The position numbers and the translations under genes were made by a program. Positions 8,355-16,460 of a stretch of 36,032 nucleotides of DNA are shown here, piece by piece. Numbering within the stretch: the first letter of the stretch is position 1; each line of letters begins with the position of its first letter. Origin of the DNA: Gammaproteobacteria bacterium (lineage in GTDB: Bacteria; Pseudomonadota; Gammaproteobacteria; Pseudomonadales; Pseudohongiellaceae). The stretch lies in contig JAQWQD010000001.1 in the NCBI GenBank assembly GCA_029244985.1, positions 1 through 36,032 of the forward strand. The letters are read 5' to 3'. Below the pieces are notes generated by a model, which saw nothing but the letters and a program-made list of their open reading frames with translations, did not search any database and had not been told where the DNA came from.

Positions 8355-8965
8355 GTTTGTTTAAAACGATAACCGACAAACCCTGGGAGCGTAAGGGGAT
8401 AATCGGCGGATTAAAGCCTGAGGGCGCCTTCGATGCACCTTCTGAAAAAGTTGCACTGTCAGTTTTCCTGGTGGTTGCCTCGGTTGTTTTTTCTCTATTT
8501 ACCGTTGGCTACTTTGTTCGCATGGAATTGCCAGATTGGCAGCCGTTATCTGAACCGGCACAACTTTGGTTTAACACCGGTTTACTTATTATCAGCAGTG
8601 TGCTGTTTCAATGGGCTCGAAATATTGCCAACAGCACTAATGATAAGTATCTCACTGCTGTCTTTATCGGCGGTGGCATTTTTGCCGTTTTGTTCATAGC
8701 TGGACAACTAGTAACATGGGATAGCTTGCAAGGTGCAGGGTTTTACATGACGTCAAACCCTGCAAATGCCTTCTATTATTTAATGACAGGCTTACACGCT
8801 GCTCATCTACTTGGTGGTCTCTGGGTTTGGAGCAAGAGCTCAATTCGTTTGCTAGCGGGTAGAGAAGCGAGTGATGTTAAGTTGAGCATCGAACTTTGTA
8901 CTCTTTATTGGCACTTCCTGTTGGTAGTTTGGCTAGTGCTATTTGCAATTTTGTCGAATACCTAA
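8351..8965 (+). CDS. Divergent cytochrome c oxidase subunit III (first of two)
   Basis: Membrane protein of the subunit III family, 204 residues, with about five membrane helices after a soluble N-terminal tail of about 33 residues. The family pattern is kept in TGLHAAHLLGGLWVW and LYWHFLLVVWLVLF, but the usual Asp after YWHF (as in YWHFVD) is replaced by Leu, so it is a diverged paralogue of the next gene rather than a copy. It overlaps coxA by 4 bp (ATGA) and so is translationally coupled to it. The layout subunit II-I-III-III recalls the alternative oxidase operon coxMNOP of Bradyrhizobium. It is probably a structural subunit of the same complex; whether both subunits III are present together is unknown. 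Confidence 0.9.
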   Translation: MSLFKTITDKPWERKGIIGGLKPEGAFDAPSEKVALSVFLVVASVVFSLFTVGYFVRMELPDWQPLSEPAQLWFNTGLLIISSVLFQWARNIANSTNDKYLTAVFIGGGIFAVLFIAGQLVTWDSLQGAGFYMTSNPANAFYYLMTGLHAAHLLGGLWVWSKSSIRLLAGREASDVKLSIELCTLYWHFLLVVWLVLFAILSNT

Positions 8966-9002
8966 AAAATTAAGATTACGTGAAACTTAGTGAGAGATAT
9001 TA

Positions 9003-9683
9003 ATGAGTGAAGCAACAGCAAATGAGGTGGGACCTCACGACGGGGTAACTGGCCTAGTGGATGACTGGGCTGCTGACAAGCAGGCTTATCATGTGCCCTG
9101 GGGAAAGGCCATGATGTGGATCTTCCTTGTAAGTGATACTTTCATCTTCTCTTGCTTTTTGATTGGCTATCTCAACGTCCGCATCACCACCACGGAGCCG
9201 TGGCCAGCGCAGAGTGAGATTTTCGCGCTTTCTTTCGGTGGCGATCCGATTCCACTGATTTTGATTGCAATCATGACGTTTATCTTGATTACCAGCTCCG
9301 GAACTATGGCCCTCGCAGTCAATTTCGGTTATCGGAAAGATAAAGCGAAGACTTTTTGGCTAATATGCGCTACTGCTGCATTTGGTGCTTCATTCGTTGG
9401 AATGCAGGCGTTCGAATGGTCAAAACTAATTCTTGATGAAGGTGTTCGGCCTTGGGGCAATCCATTTGGTGCGCCACAATTTGGATCGGTCTTTTTTATG
9501 GTGACGGGCTTCCACGGACTTCACGTGTCGGCTGGAGTAATTTATTTGCTCTGGGTAGCCTTTCGCGTGAAACGGGGGTACTACGACAATAAAGGGTTTG
9601 AGATCGTAGAAATTGCCGGGCTCTATTGGCACTTTGTTGACCTCGTTTGGGTATTTATCTTCGCATTTTTCTATTTATTGTAA
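9003..9683 (+). CDS. coxC: Cytochrome c oxidase subunit III (second, canonical short form)
   Basis: The 226-residue protein belongs to the short bacterial subunit III family with about five membrane helices. Conserved segments include WIFLVSDTFIFSCFL (about 37-51), GMQAFEWSKLI, TGFHGLHVSAGVIYLLW and YWHFVDLVWVFIF. Unlike the preceding gene it keeps the Asp of YWHFVD. Subunit III stabilises subunit I during turnover and helps proton uptake in the family. It starts 37 bp after the first subunit III and is followed 12 bp later by the small subunit IV gene, all in one operon. Confidence 0.95.
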   Translation: MSEATANEVGPHDGVTGLVDDWAADKQAYHVPWGKAMMWIFLVSDTFIFSCFLIGYLNVRITTTEPWPAQSEIFALSFGGDPIPLILIAIMTFILITSSGTMALAVNFGYRKDKAKTFWLICATAAFGASFVGMQAFEWSKLILDEGVRPWGNPFGAPQFGSVFFMVTGFHGLHVSAGVIYLLWVAFRVKRGYYDNKGFEIVEIAGLYWHFVDLVWVFIFAFFYLL

Positions 9684-9695
9684 GGACAGACATCA

Positions 9696-10088
9696 ATGGC
9701 TTCTGCTGAAGGACAACAACATCCCTTAGGGATTTATTACAAAATCTGGATACTGCTATTCGTACTCAGTGGCTTCTCTTATGCAGTTGATTTTTTCAAC
9801 GTCCAGGGGGCTATGCGCTGGACATTAGTAATCACTTTTATGTTTTTAAAGGCCGGCTTCATCGTTGCTATTTTCATGCACGTAGTATGGGAACGATTGG
9901 CTTTAGTATTAACGATACTTGGTCCGCCCACTGTTCTTTTGCTTTTTATCGGATTCATGTCGATTGAAGGAAAATATACCGAAGAAGCGCGTTTCGCTTA
10001 TATGGGTCATGATCGCGACGCGGTAGCATTAACACCCGCAGACTTGCATGGCGAAGAGGGTGGCCACGGAGGTGAAGAAGAGCACTAG
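9696..10088 (+). CDS. Cytochrome c oxidase subunit IV (small bacterial type)
   Basis: A 130-residue membrane protein with three predicted helices (about 12-35, 43-65 and 69-92) and a soluble tail ending in a Gly/Glu/His-rich stretch. Size, helix pattern and place as last gene of a cox operon match the prokaryotic subunit IV family, a non-catalytic subunit of A-type oxidases. The segment FMFLKAGFIVAIFMHV is typical of the family. The acidic, His-rich tail is unlike most members and could bind metal, though this is only a guess. A terminator-like hairpin follows the stop. Confidence 0.85.
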   Translation: MASAEGQQHPLGIYYKIWILLFVLSGFSYAVDFFNVQGAMRWTLVITFMFLKAGFIVAIFMHVVWERLALVLTILGPPTVLLLFIGFMSIEGKYTEEARFAYMGHDRDAVALTPADLHGEEGGHGGEEEH

Positions 10089-10106
10089 TTTCTCTTCTCG
10101 CATCTA

Positions 10107-10141
10107 GAAAAAGAGCTATAGTTAATTCAATAGCTTTTTTT
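10107..10141. terminator. Terminator between the cox operon and aroE
   Basis: AGCTAT (10114-10119) pairs with ATAGCT (10130-10135) around a 10-base loop. A run of seven T (10135-10141) follows and A-rich sequence precedes it, so it could end transcription from both converging operons. Confidence 0.65.
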
Positions 10142-10169
10142 CTGAGTCTCCAATTGTCTAATAGGGTTC

Positions 10170-10982
10170 TTACTGACTTTTAAGATTCGCAATTACTGAG
10201 CTCGTTTCCGGTCTAACGCCCCGCCAACGAAAAAACGATTCCGCCGCCTGCTCAACTAACATCCCAAGGCCATCCACGGCCAGTAAGGCGCCATTTGTTT
10301 TTGCCCATTGAACAAAGCTGGTGTCTTCATTTTTATACATCATGTCATAACAACAGCAATTGTTGCTTAGGTGGCTGGATGAAAGCGCAGGAATTTCATT
10401 ATTTAAACTCAATGAAGTGCCATTAATTATGAGATCGAAATTCCCTTCTAAGGTATCGAACTCAGCAACTGAGATATCAAACTCATTTACAAAAGTTTGC
10501 TGCAAAAGCTTGGCATTTTTCAGCGTTCGGTTCACTACCGTGATGGCACCCGGTTCGGCTTCAACGAGAGAAGCGAGAGCTCCTCTTGCAGCACCTCCAG
10601 CTCCAACAATAAGCACATTTTTCCCTAGGATGTTTATGCCGTGATTAACTTGTAAGTCTCGCACTAAGCCAGGCCCGTCGGTATTGTCGCCACATAATTC
10701 TTTAGCGCTGTTTTGAAAAAGAGTATTAACGGCTCCCGCACGCGCTGCTCTTGGCTCTAACTTGCTAGCCAATGCAAATGCACGCTCCTTGTGGGGCACA
10801 GTTATGTTGAGACCCTGGCCACCACCAGCAAAGAAATTGAGAACAAAAGAATCAAATTCATTTGCTTCGACTTGAATCGCTTCATACTGAACATCTTGCT
10901 CAGTTTGATGTGCAAACATTGAATGTATTATTGGCGATTTGCTGTGGGCAATGGGCGAGCCCAACACCGCGTAACGTGACAT
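10170..10982 (-). CDS. aroE: Shikimate dehydrogenase
   Basis: Reduces 3-dehydroshikimate to shikimate with NADPH in aromatic amino-acid synthesis, in the cytoplasm. The 270-residue protein shows the shikimate-binding SKSP near 14-17, NITVPHK with the catalytic Lys near 60-66, GDNTDG near 98-103, the Rossmann loop GAGGAARG near 126-133 and the NGTS segment near 187. Length is normal. It is last in the run purE-tsaC-hemF-aroE, 14 bp after hemF, the same hemF-aroE arrangement as in Pseudomonas. Confidence 0.97.
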   Translation of the reverse strand: MSRYAVLGSPIAHSKSPIIHSMFAHQTEQDVQYEAIQVEANEFDSFVLNFFAGGGQGLNITVPHKERAFALASKLEPRAARAGAVNTLFQNSAKELCGDNTDGPGLVRDLQVNHGINILGKNVLIVGAGGAARGALASLVEAEPGAITVVNRTLKNAKLLQQTFVNEFDISVAEFDTLEGNFDLIINGTSLSLNNEIPALSSSHLSNNCCCYDMMYKNEDTSFVQWAKTNGALLAVDGLGMLVEQAAESFFRWRGVRPETSSVIANLKSQ

Positions 10983-10996
10983 TTTTTATCCTTTGA

Positions 10997-11908
10997 TTAA
11001 ACCCACTCCTTGGGTTTCAAAAAGTGCGTGTAAAGTTTTTCTTCTTCACTGCCAGGGTTGGGGTACCAATCATAAGTCCACCTAACTGTCGGAGGGAGTG
11101 ACATAAGTATTGATTCTATTCTGCCTACACCAGATTGTAGGCCAAATAGTGTTCCTCTATCGTAAACCAAATTGAATTCTGCATAACGACCACGGCGATA
11201 TTCCTGAAATTCTTTTTGGCTATCTGTAAAAGCTAGAAACCGTCGCTTTTTAACAATGGGCAGGTAAGCGAGTAAGTAACTATTCGCCAGCGCTTGAACG
11301 AATTGGAATGAGTTATCGAAACCCAGCTCATTAAAATCGTCAAAAAATAATCCACCGATTCCGCGTGGCTCATCTCGATGTTTTATATAAAAATACTCAT
11401 CACACTGCTGTTTAAATTGGGGGTAGTAGTTTTCACCAAATGCGTCACAGGCCACTTTAGCAGTCTCGTGCCAGTGAATACAATCTTCATCATTTCCATA
11501 ATAGGGCGTTAAGTCGTAACCCCCACCAAACCACCAAACGCTGTCTTCGTTTTCTTTTTCTGCTACAAACATTCTAAAGTTTGCATGGGAGGTTGGAGCA
11601 TGAGGATTAAGAGGATGAATAACCAAGGAAACGCCCATGGCTTGAAACGCCCTGCCTGCCAACTCTGGCCGCAGTGCAGTAGCAGAAGCGGGCATGGATT
11701 TACCAAACACATGAGAGAAATTTACACCTCCTTTTTCGATCACATCTCCATTGCTGATAACACGTGATATGCCGGTACCTCCCTCTTCTCTATCCCATTG
11801 GTCTGTTTTAAATTGGGCTTGGGAATCCAAGCTCTCGATACCCATGCAAATATCCTGTTGTAATTGCAGCAAAAATTCTTTTACTAGTTGCGTATCAGCG
11901 GAATTCAA
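10997..11908 (-). CDS. hemF: Oxygen-dependent coproporphyrinogen III oxidase
   Basis: Converts coproporphyrinogen III to protoporphyrinogen IX using O2, a cytoplasmic step of heme synthesis. The 303-residue protein has the family signatures [21 protein letters not shown] and [13 protein letters not shown], and [13 protein letters not shown]. The start is a TTG at 11908, supported by a GGAG ribosome binding site 8 bases upstream; the next Met is about 18 residues in. Heme made by this pathway feeds the oxidase and cytochrome c domains encoded nearby. The aerobic enzyme type fits an O2-respiring cell. Confidence 0.96.
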   Translation of the reverse strand: MNSADTQLVKEFLLQLQQDICMGIESLDSQAQFKTDQWDREEGGTGISRVISNGDVIEKGGVNFSHVFGKSMPASATALRPELAGRAFQAMGVSLVIHPLNPHAPTSHANFRMFVAEKENEDSVWWFGGGYDLTPYYGNDEDCIHWHETAKVACDAFGENYYPQFKQQCDEYFYIKHRDEPRGIGGLFFDDFNELGFDNSFQFVQALANSYLLAYLPIVKKRRFLAFTDSQKEFQEYRRGRYAEFNLVYDRGTLFGLQSGVGRIESILMSLPPTVRWTYDWYPNPGSEEEKLYTHFLKPKEWV

Positions 11909-12002
11909 GCAGCAATCTCCAATATTCGGTCTTCTTTCTTAGTCACGTTTCAAAGGGGTTTTTAAAACCAAAGGTATTTCAGAATCTAGCCCCATTCTAA
12001 TA

Positions 12003-12557
12003 TTACCGCAGAATGTCTCCACTTATTAAATCTCTTATTTGCGATGGAGAGCTTTGTTCACCAATGTGCCCTGGGAGTATGTAATCAATATTATCTGCAA
12101 ATTGTTGTTCAACCATTGATTGAGATCTAATTTCTGTTTGACCGCTAGTATTCGCAGATGTCGAAACTATTGGCTTGCCAAAGCGCTCACACAAGGACTG
12201 AACCAAAGGGTGGGCGCTTACTCGAATTGCAATTGATGCGTGCTCTCCTTTTATCCAGGCTGGATAGAGGTCCCGCTCATCAGGAATCAACCAAGTCGTT
12301 GGTCCGGGCCAACTTGAATTTAATAGCTCCATCTGGGCTAACGTCAAACTGCTGACCAGGTCAGATATTTGAGAGACATCCGCAGCAACCAGAATAAGGC
12401 CTTTTTTTGCCGGTCTTTGTTTGATTTCTAATATTTTTCGCACTGCGGATTGATTGAATGGATCGCATCCGATACCCCAGACTGCTTCCGTCGGGTAGGC
12501 AACAAGCTTTCCCTGGTTCAGAAAATCAATAGCAGTGTTAAGTTCGAGATTGCCCAT
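12003..12557 (-). CDS. tsaC: Threonylcarbamoyl-AMP synthase (TsaC/Sua5/YrdC family)
   Basis: Makes threonylcarbamoyl-AMP from threonine, bicarbonate and ATP, the first step of the t6A modification of ANN-decoding tRNAs. The 184-residue protein is the short TsaC form without the Sua5 C-terminal domain. Visible motifs are YPTEAVWGIGCDPFN, the KQRPAKKGLILV segment with the substrate-binding basic residues, GPTTWLIP and STSANTSGQ. ATG at 12557. It lies 21 bp after purE and 94 bp before hemF on the same strand. In Pseudomonas this gene sits next to dprA; dprA is absent here. Confidence 0.96.
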   Translation of the reverse strand: MGNLELNTAIDFLNQGKLVAYPTEAVWGIGCDPFNQSAVRKILEIKQRPAKKGLILVAADVSQISDLVSSLTLAQMELLNSSWPGPTTWLIPDERDLYPAWIKGEHASIAIRVSAHPLVQSLCERFGKPIVSTSANTSGQTEIRSQSMVEQQFADNIDYILPGHIGEQSSPSQIRDLISGDILR

Positions 12558-12578
12558 TGGGCGACCCTATTTGAAAGA

Positions 12579-13079
12579 CTAGAGAGAATCCTGCAATGCT
12601 TGATCCTGTGCCTGCACCTTTTCAGCATTCGCCACTCTTTCTGACTTCACCCGCTCAGCTAGATCAGGATCAGCTAAGGATAAAATTTGCGCAGCCAGAT
12701 AAGCGGCATTCTTAGCGCCAGCCTTTCCGATAGCAACGGTAGCAACTGGGATGCCGCCTGGCATCTGTACTGTTGAGAGTAAAGCATCGAGCCCACTTAA
12801 AGGGCCCGCATCAATAGGAACTCCAATGACGGGCTTTGTTGTCTGGGCGGCAGTCGCACCGGCGAGATGAGCTGCTAACCCAGCTCCTGCAATAAAGACC
12901 TGACAGCCCCGTGCTTCTGCTTCGCTAATAAACTGTTGGGTAATGGACGGTGTTCTATGCGCTGAGGTAATCTTTATCTCATACTTAATCTCTAGCTGAC
13001 GCAAGATATCAGCACCAGCTTGCATGATGGGTAGGTCAGATTCTGATCCCATTAAAATTGCAACAAATGGTTCACTCAT
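12579..13079 (-). CDS. purE: N5-carboxyaminoimidazole ribonucleotide mutase (PurE class I)
   Basis: Moves the carboxyl group of N5-CAIR to give CAIR in purine synthesis. The 166-residue protein shows GSESDLPIM near residues 11-19, SAHRTP with the catalytic His near 40-45, and [24 protein letters not shown], all typical of class I PurE. The class I enzyme needs PurK to make its substrate, but no purK follows; it must be elsewhere. First gene of the purE-tsaC-hemF-aroE run, with a 554-bp gene-free region upstream. Confidence 0.97.
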   Translation of the reverse strand: MSEPFVAILMGSESDLPIMQAGADILRQLEIKYEIKITSAHRTPSITQQFISEAEARGCQVFIAGAGLAAHLAGATAAQTTKPVIGVPIDAGPLSGLDALLSTVQMPGGIPVATVAIGKAGAKNAAYLAAQILSLADPDLAERVKSERVANAEKVQAQDQALQDSL

Positions 13080-13633
13080 TGATTAAATTTCCAGCTTAAA
13101 AATGCGAAACGGGGAAACTACCGTAGACCTGATTTTGATGCAAGCTTCCTTCTAAAAAGTGGTTTGAATTCTTAGCCTATTGTGAAATATTCCGCCTGAT
13201 CCATTTTCGGTTTTGGAAATCCCAAGTTTAAGTTGTTGCGGTATTACCCATCTTGGCAACCGCGATATAATGGTGAAATCTCGCTTAGTATTTGTCTTGC
13301 TCGAATACTAGTTCCCAGATCTCCAGCTAAGGTGCGCGAAATTTCGAGAAATAGTTTGTAATGTCCGATATTGTGGCAACATTAACTGCGGTGTGGCTAA
13401 CCAGCATATCCTGTTTTAATAATAGTTCCGGGATTAAAACCATTGACCAAGGAAGCATGGCTACGAGGACATATGGCAAGGCCGAAGAGGTGTGAGTAAA
13501 ACATGACCTTTTCATTGGAAATTCAACACTTAGAGAGCGTGGTTATCTTATCAATACGATATAATTATCAAGATAGGTAGGTTGTAGACTGCTTCTTTCG
13601 CTAAAAATCGGTTTTTTAGGACTCTTCAATACA
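13080..13633. other. Gene-free 554-bp region between purE and def
   Basis: I see no recognisable gene. Short frames exist (for example 62 codons on the minus strand at 13327-13515) but have no motif or family resemblance. The stretch contains two TATAAT hexamers on the plus strand (13266-13271 and 13560-13565), a 7-bp stem at 13286-13310, and the 10-base palindrome CGAAATTTCG at 13337-13346. In Pseudomonas the equivalent place holds dprA and a LysM-protein gene, so this may be the remnant of a deletion; that is inference. Confidence 0.55.
13560..13565 (+). promoter_or_regulatory. Candidate -10 element for def
   Basis: A perfect TATAAT lies 69 bases before the def start. No good -35 hexamer stands at 16 to 18 bases upstream, so the promoter may depend on an activator or extended contacts, or the match may be chance. 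Confidence 0.3.
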
Positions 13634-14140
13634 ATGGCAATTTTACAAATTCTGGAATTCCCCGATCCCAGGCTGCGAAAAATAGCAGCCCCGGTAACTA
13701 TTTTCGACGATAACCTTGGGGTCTTGATAGAAGATTTGCTTGCGACCATGTATGAAGCACAGGGAATAGGACTCGCTGCTACACAAGTCAATATTCACCA
13801 ACGATTTTTGGTTATAGATGTATCAGAAGAGAAAGACAACCCTCAAGTTTTCATTAATCCGAGTTTTGAAGTAATTGAGAACGAACTGTCAGAATACGAC
13901 GAAGGCTGCCTCTCGGTTCCGGGGTTTTATGAGACTGTCTCACGGCCAAGAGTAATAAAAGTTGTTGCGCAAAATAGGGCAGGAGAAAAGTTCGAAATAA
14001 AGGCAGAGGGGTTAATGTCCACCTGTATTCAACATGAGATAGATCATCTGAATGGCAAATTATTTGTCGATTATATCAGCACCTTAAAACGCGATCGAAT
14101 TCGCAGTAAGCTCGAGAAAGAGCATAAGCAGTCTGCATAG
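13634..14140 (+). CDS. def: Peptide deformylase
   Basis: Removes the N-formyl group from new proteins; a cytoplasmic metalloenzyme. The 168-residue protein has the three family motifs: GIGLAATQV (about 45-53), EGCLSVPG with the metal-binding Cys (about 90-97) and [12 protein letters not shown] with two metal His and the catalytic Glu (about 132-143). Length is standard. It is followed after 8 bp by fmt, whose product adds the formyl group that Def later removes. First gene of def-fmt-rsmB. Confidence 0.98.
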   Translation: MAILQILEFPDPRLRKIAAPVTIFDDNLGVLIEDLLATMYEAQGIGLAATQVNIHQRFLVIDVSEEKDNPQVFINPSFEVIENELSEYDEGCLSVPGFYETVSRPRVIKVVAQNRAGEKFEIKAEGLMSTCIQHEIDHLNGKLFVDYISTLKRDRIRSKLEKEHKQSA

Positions 14141-14148
14141 CCCAAATC

Positions 14149-15114
14149 ATGACCGAAAAACGAATCGTATTCGCGGGCACACCTACATTTGCAGCTGCCC
14201 ACTTATCAGCAATTTTAAAATCACAACACGAAGTGGTTGCTGTCTATTCGCAGCCTGATAGACGAGCTGGGCGAGGGAAAAAAGTATTGCCTAGTCCGGT
14301 AAAAGAATTAGCACTTGCGGAGAAGCTAACCATTTGTCAGCCCGCATCCTTAAGAAATAGTGAAGCGCAAAATAGGCTGAAAGAATTTGGCGCTGATGTT
14401 TTAGTGGTTGTAGCGTATGGTTTGATTCTTCCTAAAGAGATTTTAGACATTCCCAAATATGGTTGCATCAACGCGCATGCCTCCTTGTTGCCACGTTGGA
14501 GAGGTGCGGCACCGATTGAGCGCGCATTACTTGCGGGTGACAAAGTATCAGGTATCACTATTATGCAAATGGATGAGGGTCTTGATACCGGGTGTATGTT
14601 ACTTAAATCAGAGATCATGATTGAAGAGACTGATTCGAGAGATGATCTCGAAAATAATTTGTCTCTGGCAGGACAACATTCATTAGTTGCCGTGCTAAAT
14701 AACTTACAAGAATTCCAGAAAAACTGCGAAAAACAAGATAATTACCACGCCTGCTACGCTGAAAAGCTGCACAAATCAGAGGCGCTGATCAATTGGGAAG
14801 CGAGTGCTGAAACAATAAATTGTCAGCTCAGAGCTGGTATAGGAAGGTTCCCAGCTTATTCTTTTTTAAATGGTCAGCGCGTGCGCTTGCTCTCAGGGAT
14901 TCCGCTGCACAGTAAAGACTCTCTTCAAGCCGGCACGATAGTAGAAAGTACAAAAGATTCTTTTGTTGTCGCTTGCAAAGATTCATTGCTCGAAGTTTTA
15001 CAAATACAATTTCCTGGAAAAAAACCAACGTTAGTTCGAGATGCACAGAATTCTCAATCTCGTGCCTTTGCAATTGGTCAGCGGTTCTCGACAACTGAAC
15101 ACTCTAACGGATGA
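14149..15114 (+). CDS. fmt: Methionyl-tRNA formyltransferase
   Basis: Formylates initiator Met-tRNA using 10-formyl-tetrahydrofolate. The 321-residue protein has the catalytic NAHASLLPRWRGAAPIERALLAGD segment near 108-131 (Asn and His of the active site), followed by GITIMQMDEGLDTGCML. A C-terminal domain follows from about residue 207, including INWEASAETINCQLRA. It is 8 bp after def and overlaps rsmB by 4 bp (ATGA), so translation of the two is coupled. Confidence 0.98.
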   Translation: MTEKRIVFAGTPTFAAAHLSAILKSQHEVVAVYSQPDRRAGRGKKVLPSPVKELALAEKLTICQPASLRNSEAQNRLKEFGADVLVVVAYGLILPKEILDIPKYGCINAHASLLPRWRGAAPIERALLAGDKVSGITIMQMDEGLDTGCMLLKSEIMIEETDSRDDLENNLSLAGQHSLVAVLNNLQEFQKNCEKQDNYHACYAEKLHKSEALINWEASAETINCQLRAGIGRFPAYSFLNGQRVRLLSGIPLHSKDSLQAGTIVESTKDSFVVACKDSLLEVLQIQFPGKKPTLVRDAQNSQSRAFAIGQRFSTTEHSNG

Positions 15115-16424
15115 GGTCTAGAAACGTTCGAGCCTTAGCAGCTCAGATTCTTGTCAAACTTCTTGAGAGACAAGGGTCTCTTTCTACTTGTCTCGCGGAC
15201 CATAAAGAAATTAAAGAATATGCCCTGTTGCAAGAGCTTTGCTTTGGCACTTGTCGTTGGTTTTTTTATCTGGACTACGTGTTAAATTATTTACTAGAGA
15301 AGCCTTTAAAGAGCAAAGACAAAGACATACATTGTTTATTGTTAATCGGACTCTATCAACTGTGTGAATTATCGATTCCTGATCATGCTGTACTAAACGA
15401 GTCTGTTACGGCCGCTAAAGATTTAAAAAAACCGTGGGCAAAGCCGCTGGTAAATGCAATTTTACGTCACTTTCAGCGCAGCTATCAGCAAAATCAAGAT
15501 GACTTAACTGAATTGATGAATTCTGCACCTTTACATGTTCAATACGCATTTCCTGAATGGCTGTACCAACAGCTATGTGAAGCCTGGCCGGCAAATACAA
15601 AGGAAATTTTAGATAACAGCAATCGACGGCCACCAATGACTCTGCGCGTTAATGGATTAAAAACCAACAACAAGGATCAACTCGCTAAAATGCAACTTTC
15701 TGATGTTATCGCCAAACCATCAGAGCTGTCTAAACAAGCACTTTATCTGGAGCGGCCCAAACCTATTATAGATATCCCGGGATTTATAGAAGGTATGGTG
15801 AGTGTGCAAGACGAAGCTTCTCAACTAGTTCCTGAATTGCTTCAGCTGGAATCCGGGCAACGAGTTCTAGATGCCTGCGCAGCTCCCGGAGGGAAAACCT
15901 GCCACATACTGGAAAGTGAGTGCTCACTAGCTGAATTAGTATCAGTAGACATAGCCGAGAAACGAGTCGCTCAAATTAAAGAGAACCTTGAAAGGCTGGG
16001 CCTAGACGCCTCCTTACGCTGCGCTGACATCTTGGATTTACCTAATTGGTGGGATGGAAATCCGTTTGATCGAATTCTCTTGGATGCTCCCTGTTCCGCG
16101 ACTGGGGTAATTCGACGGCACCCAGACATCAAATTATTGCGTTCTGCTGATGAAGTGCGGCGTTTAGTGGATTTGCAGCACCAGATTCTCATGTCTTTAT
16201 GGTCCTGTTTAAAATCGAACGGTTTTTTGTTGTACACGACTTGTTCACTGCTGCCCCAGGAAAATGATCTCCAGATCCACAACTTTCTCAACCAGGTGGA
16301 TAACGCTAAATATGAGGGCATAGTGGCCGATTGGGGAGTAGAATGTCGCTACGGAAGACAGCTCCTCACTGGCGCTGAAAATGGCCCTGATGGATTCTTT
16401 TACTCTTTACTTCGAAAAATTTAG
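15111..16424 (+). CDS. rsmB: 16S rRNA (cytosine-967-C5)-methyltransferase
   Basis: Methylates C967 of 16S rRNA with S-adenosylmethionine. The 437-residue protein has an N-terminal NusB-like RNA-binding domain (about 1-140) and a Rossmann methyltransferase domain with DACAAPGGKTCHILE (SAM binding, near 247-261), LDAPCSATGVIRRHPD (near 324-339) and the catalytic-Cys segment YTTCSLLPQEN. It overlaps the end of fmt and precedes trkA by 36 bp. The fmt-rsmB-trkA order is common in gammaproteobacteria. Confidence 0.97.
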   Translation: MRSRNVRALAAQILVKLLERQGSLSTCLADHKEIKEYALLQELCFGTCRWFFYLDYVLNYLLEKPLKSKDKDIHCLLLIGLYQLCELSIPDHAVLNESVTAAKDLKKPWAKPLVNAILRHFQRSYQQNQDDLTELMNSAPLHVQYAFPEWLYQQLCEAWPANTKEILDNSNRRPPMTLRVNGLKTNNKDQLAKMQLSDVIAKPSELSKQALYLERPKPIIDIPGFIEGMVSVQDEASQLVPELLQLESGQRVLDACAAPGGKTCHILESECSLAELVSVDIAEKRVAQIKENLERLGLDASLRCADILDLPNWWDGNPFDRILLDAPCSATGVIRRHPDIKLLRSADEVRRLVDLQHQILMSLWSCLKSNGFLLYTTCSLLPQENDLQIHNFLNQVDNAKYEGIVADWGVECRYGRQLLTGAENGPDGFFYSLLRKI

Positions 16425-16460
16425 TACGTTGTTTAGCAACGGCTTTAGAGTAGTCGCGTC

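Noticed and set aside
9559..9574. parS-like CCTTTCGCGTGAAACG inside the second subunit III gene
   Set aside because: It lacks the CACGTG core and has four mismatches to the 16-base consensus; it is probably chance coding sequence.
13327..13515. 62-codon minus-strand frame in the purE-def gap
   Set aside because: No family resemblance, no ribosome binding site of note and no operon context; left as part of a gene-free region.
15971..16321. 116-codon frame antisense to rsmB
   Set aside because: It is the mirror of conserved methyltransferase motifs in rsmB and shows no independent protein features.
16427..16441. Hairpin CGTTG/CAACG after rsmB as a terminator
   Set aside because: A 5-bp stem with no T run following; more likely chance, and rsmB-trkA appear close enough to be co-transcribed.
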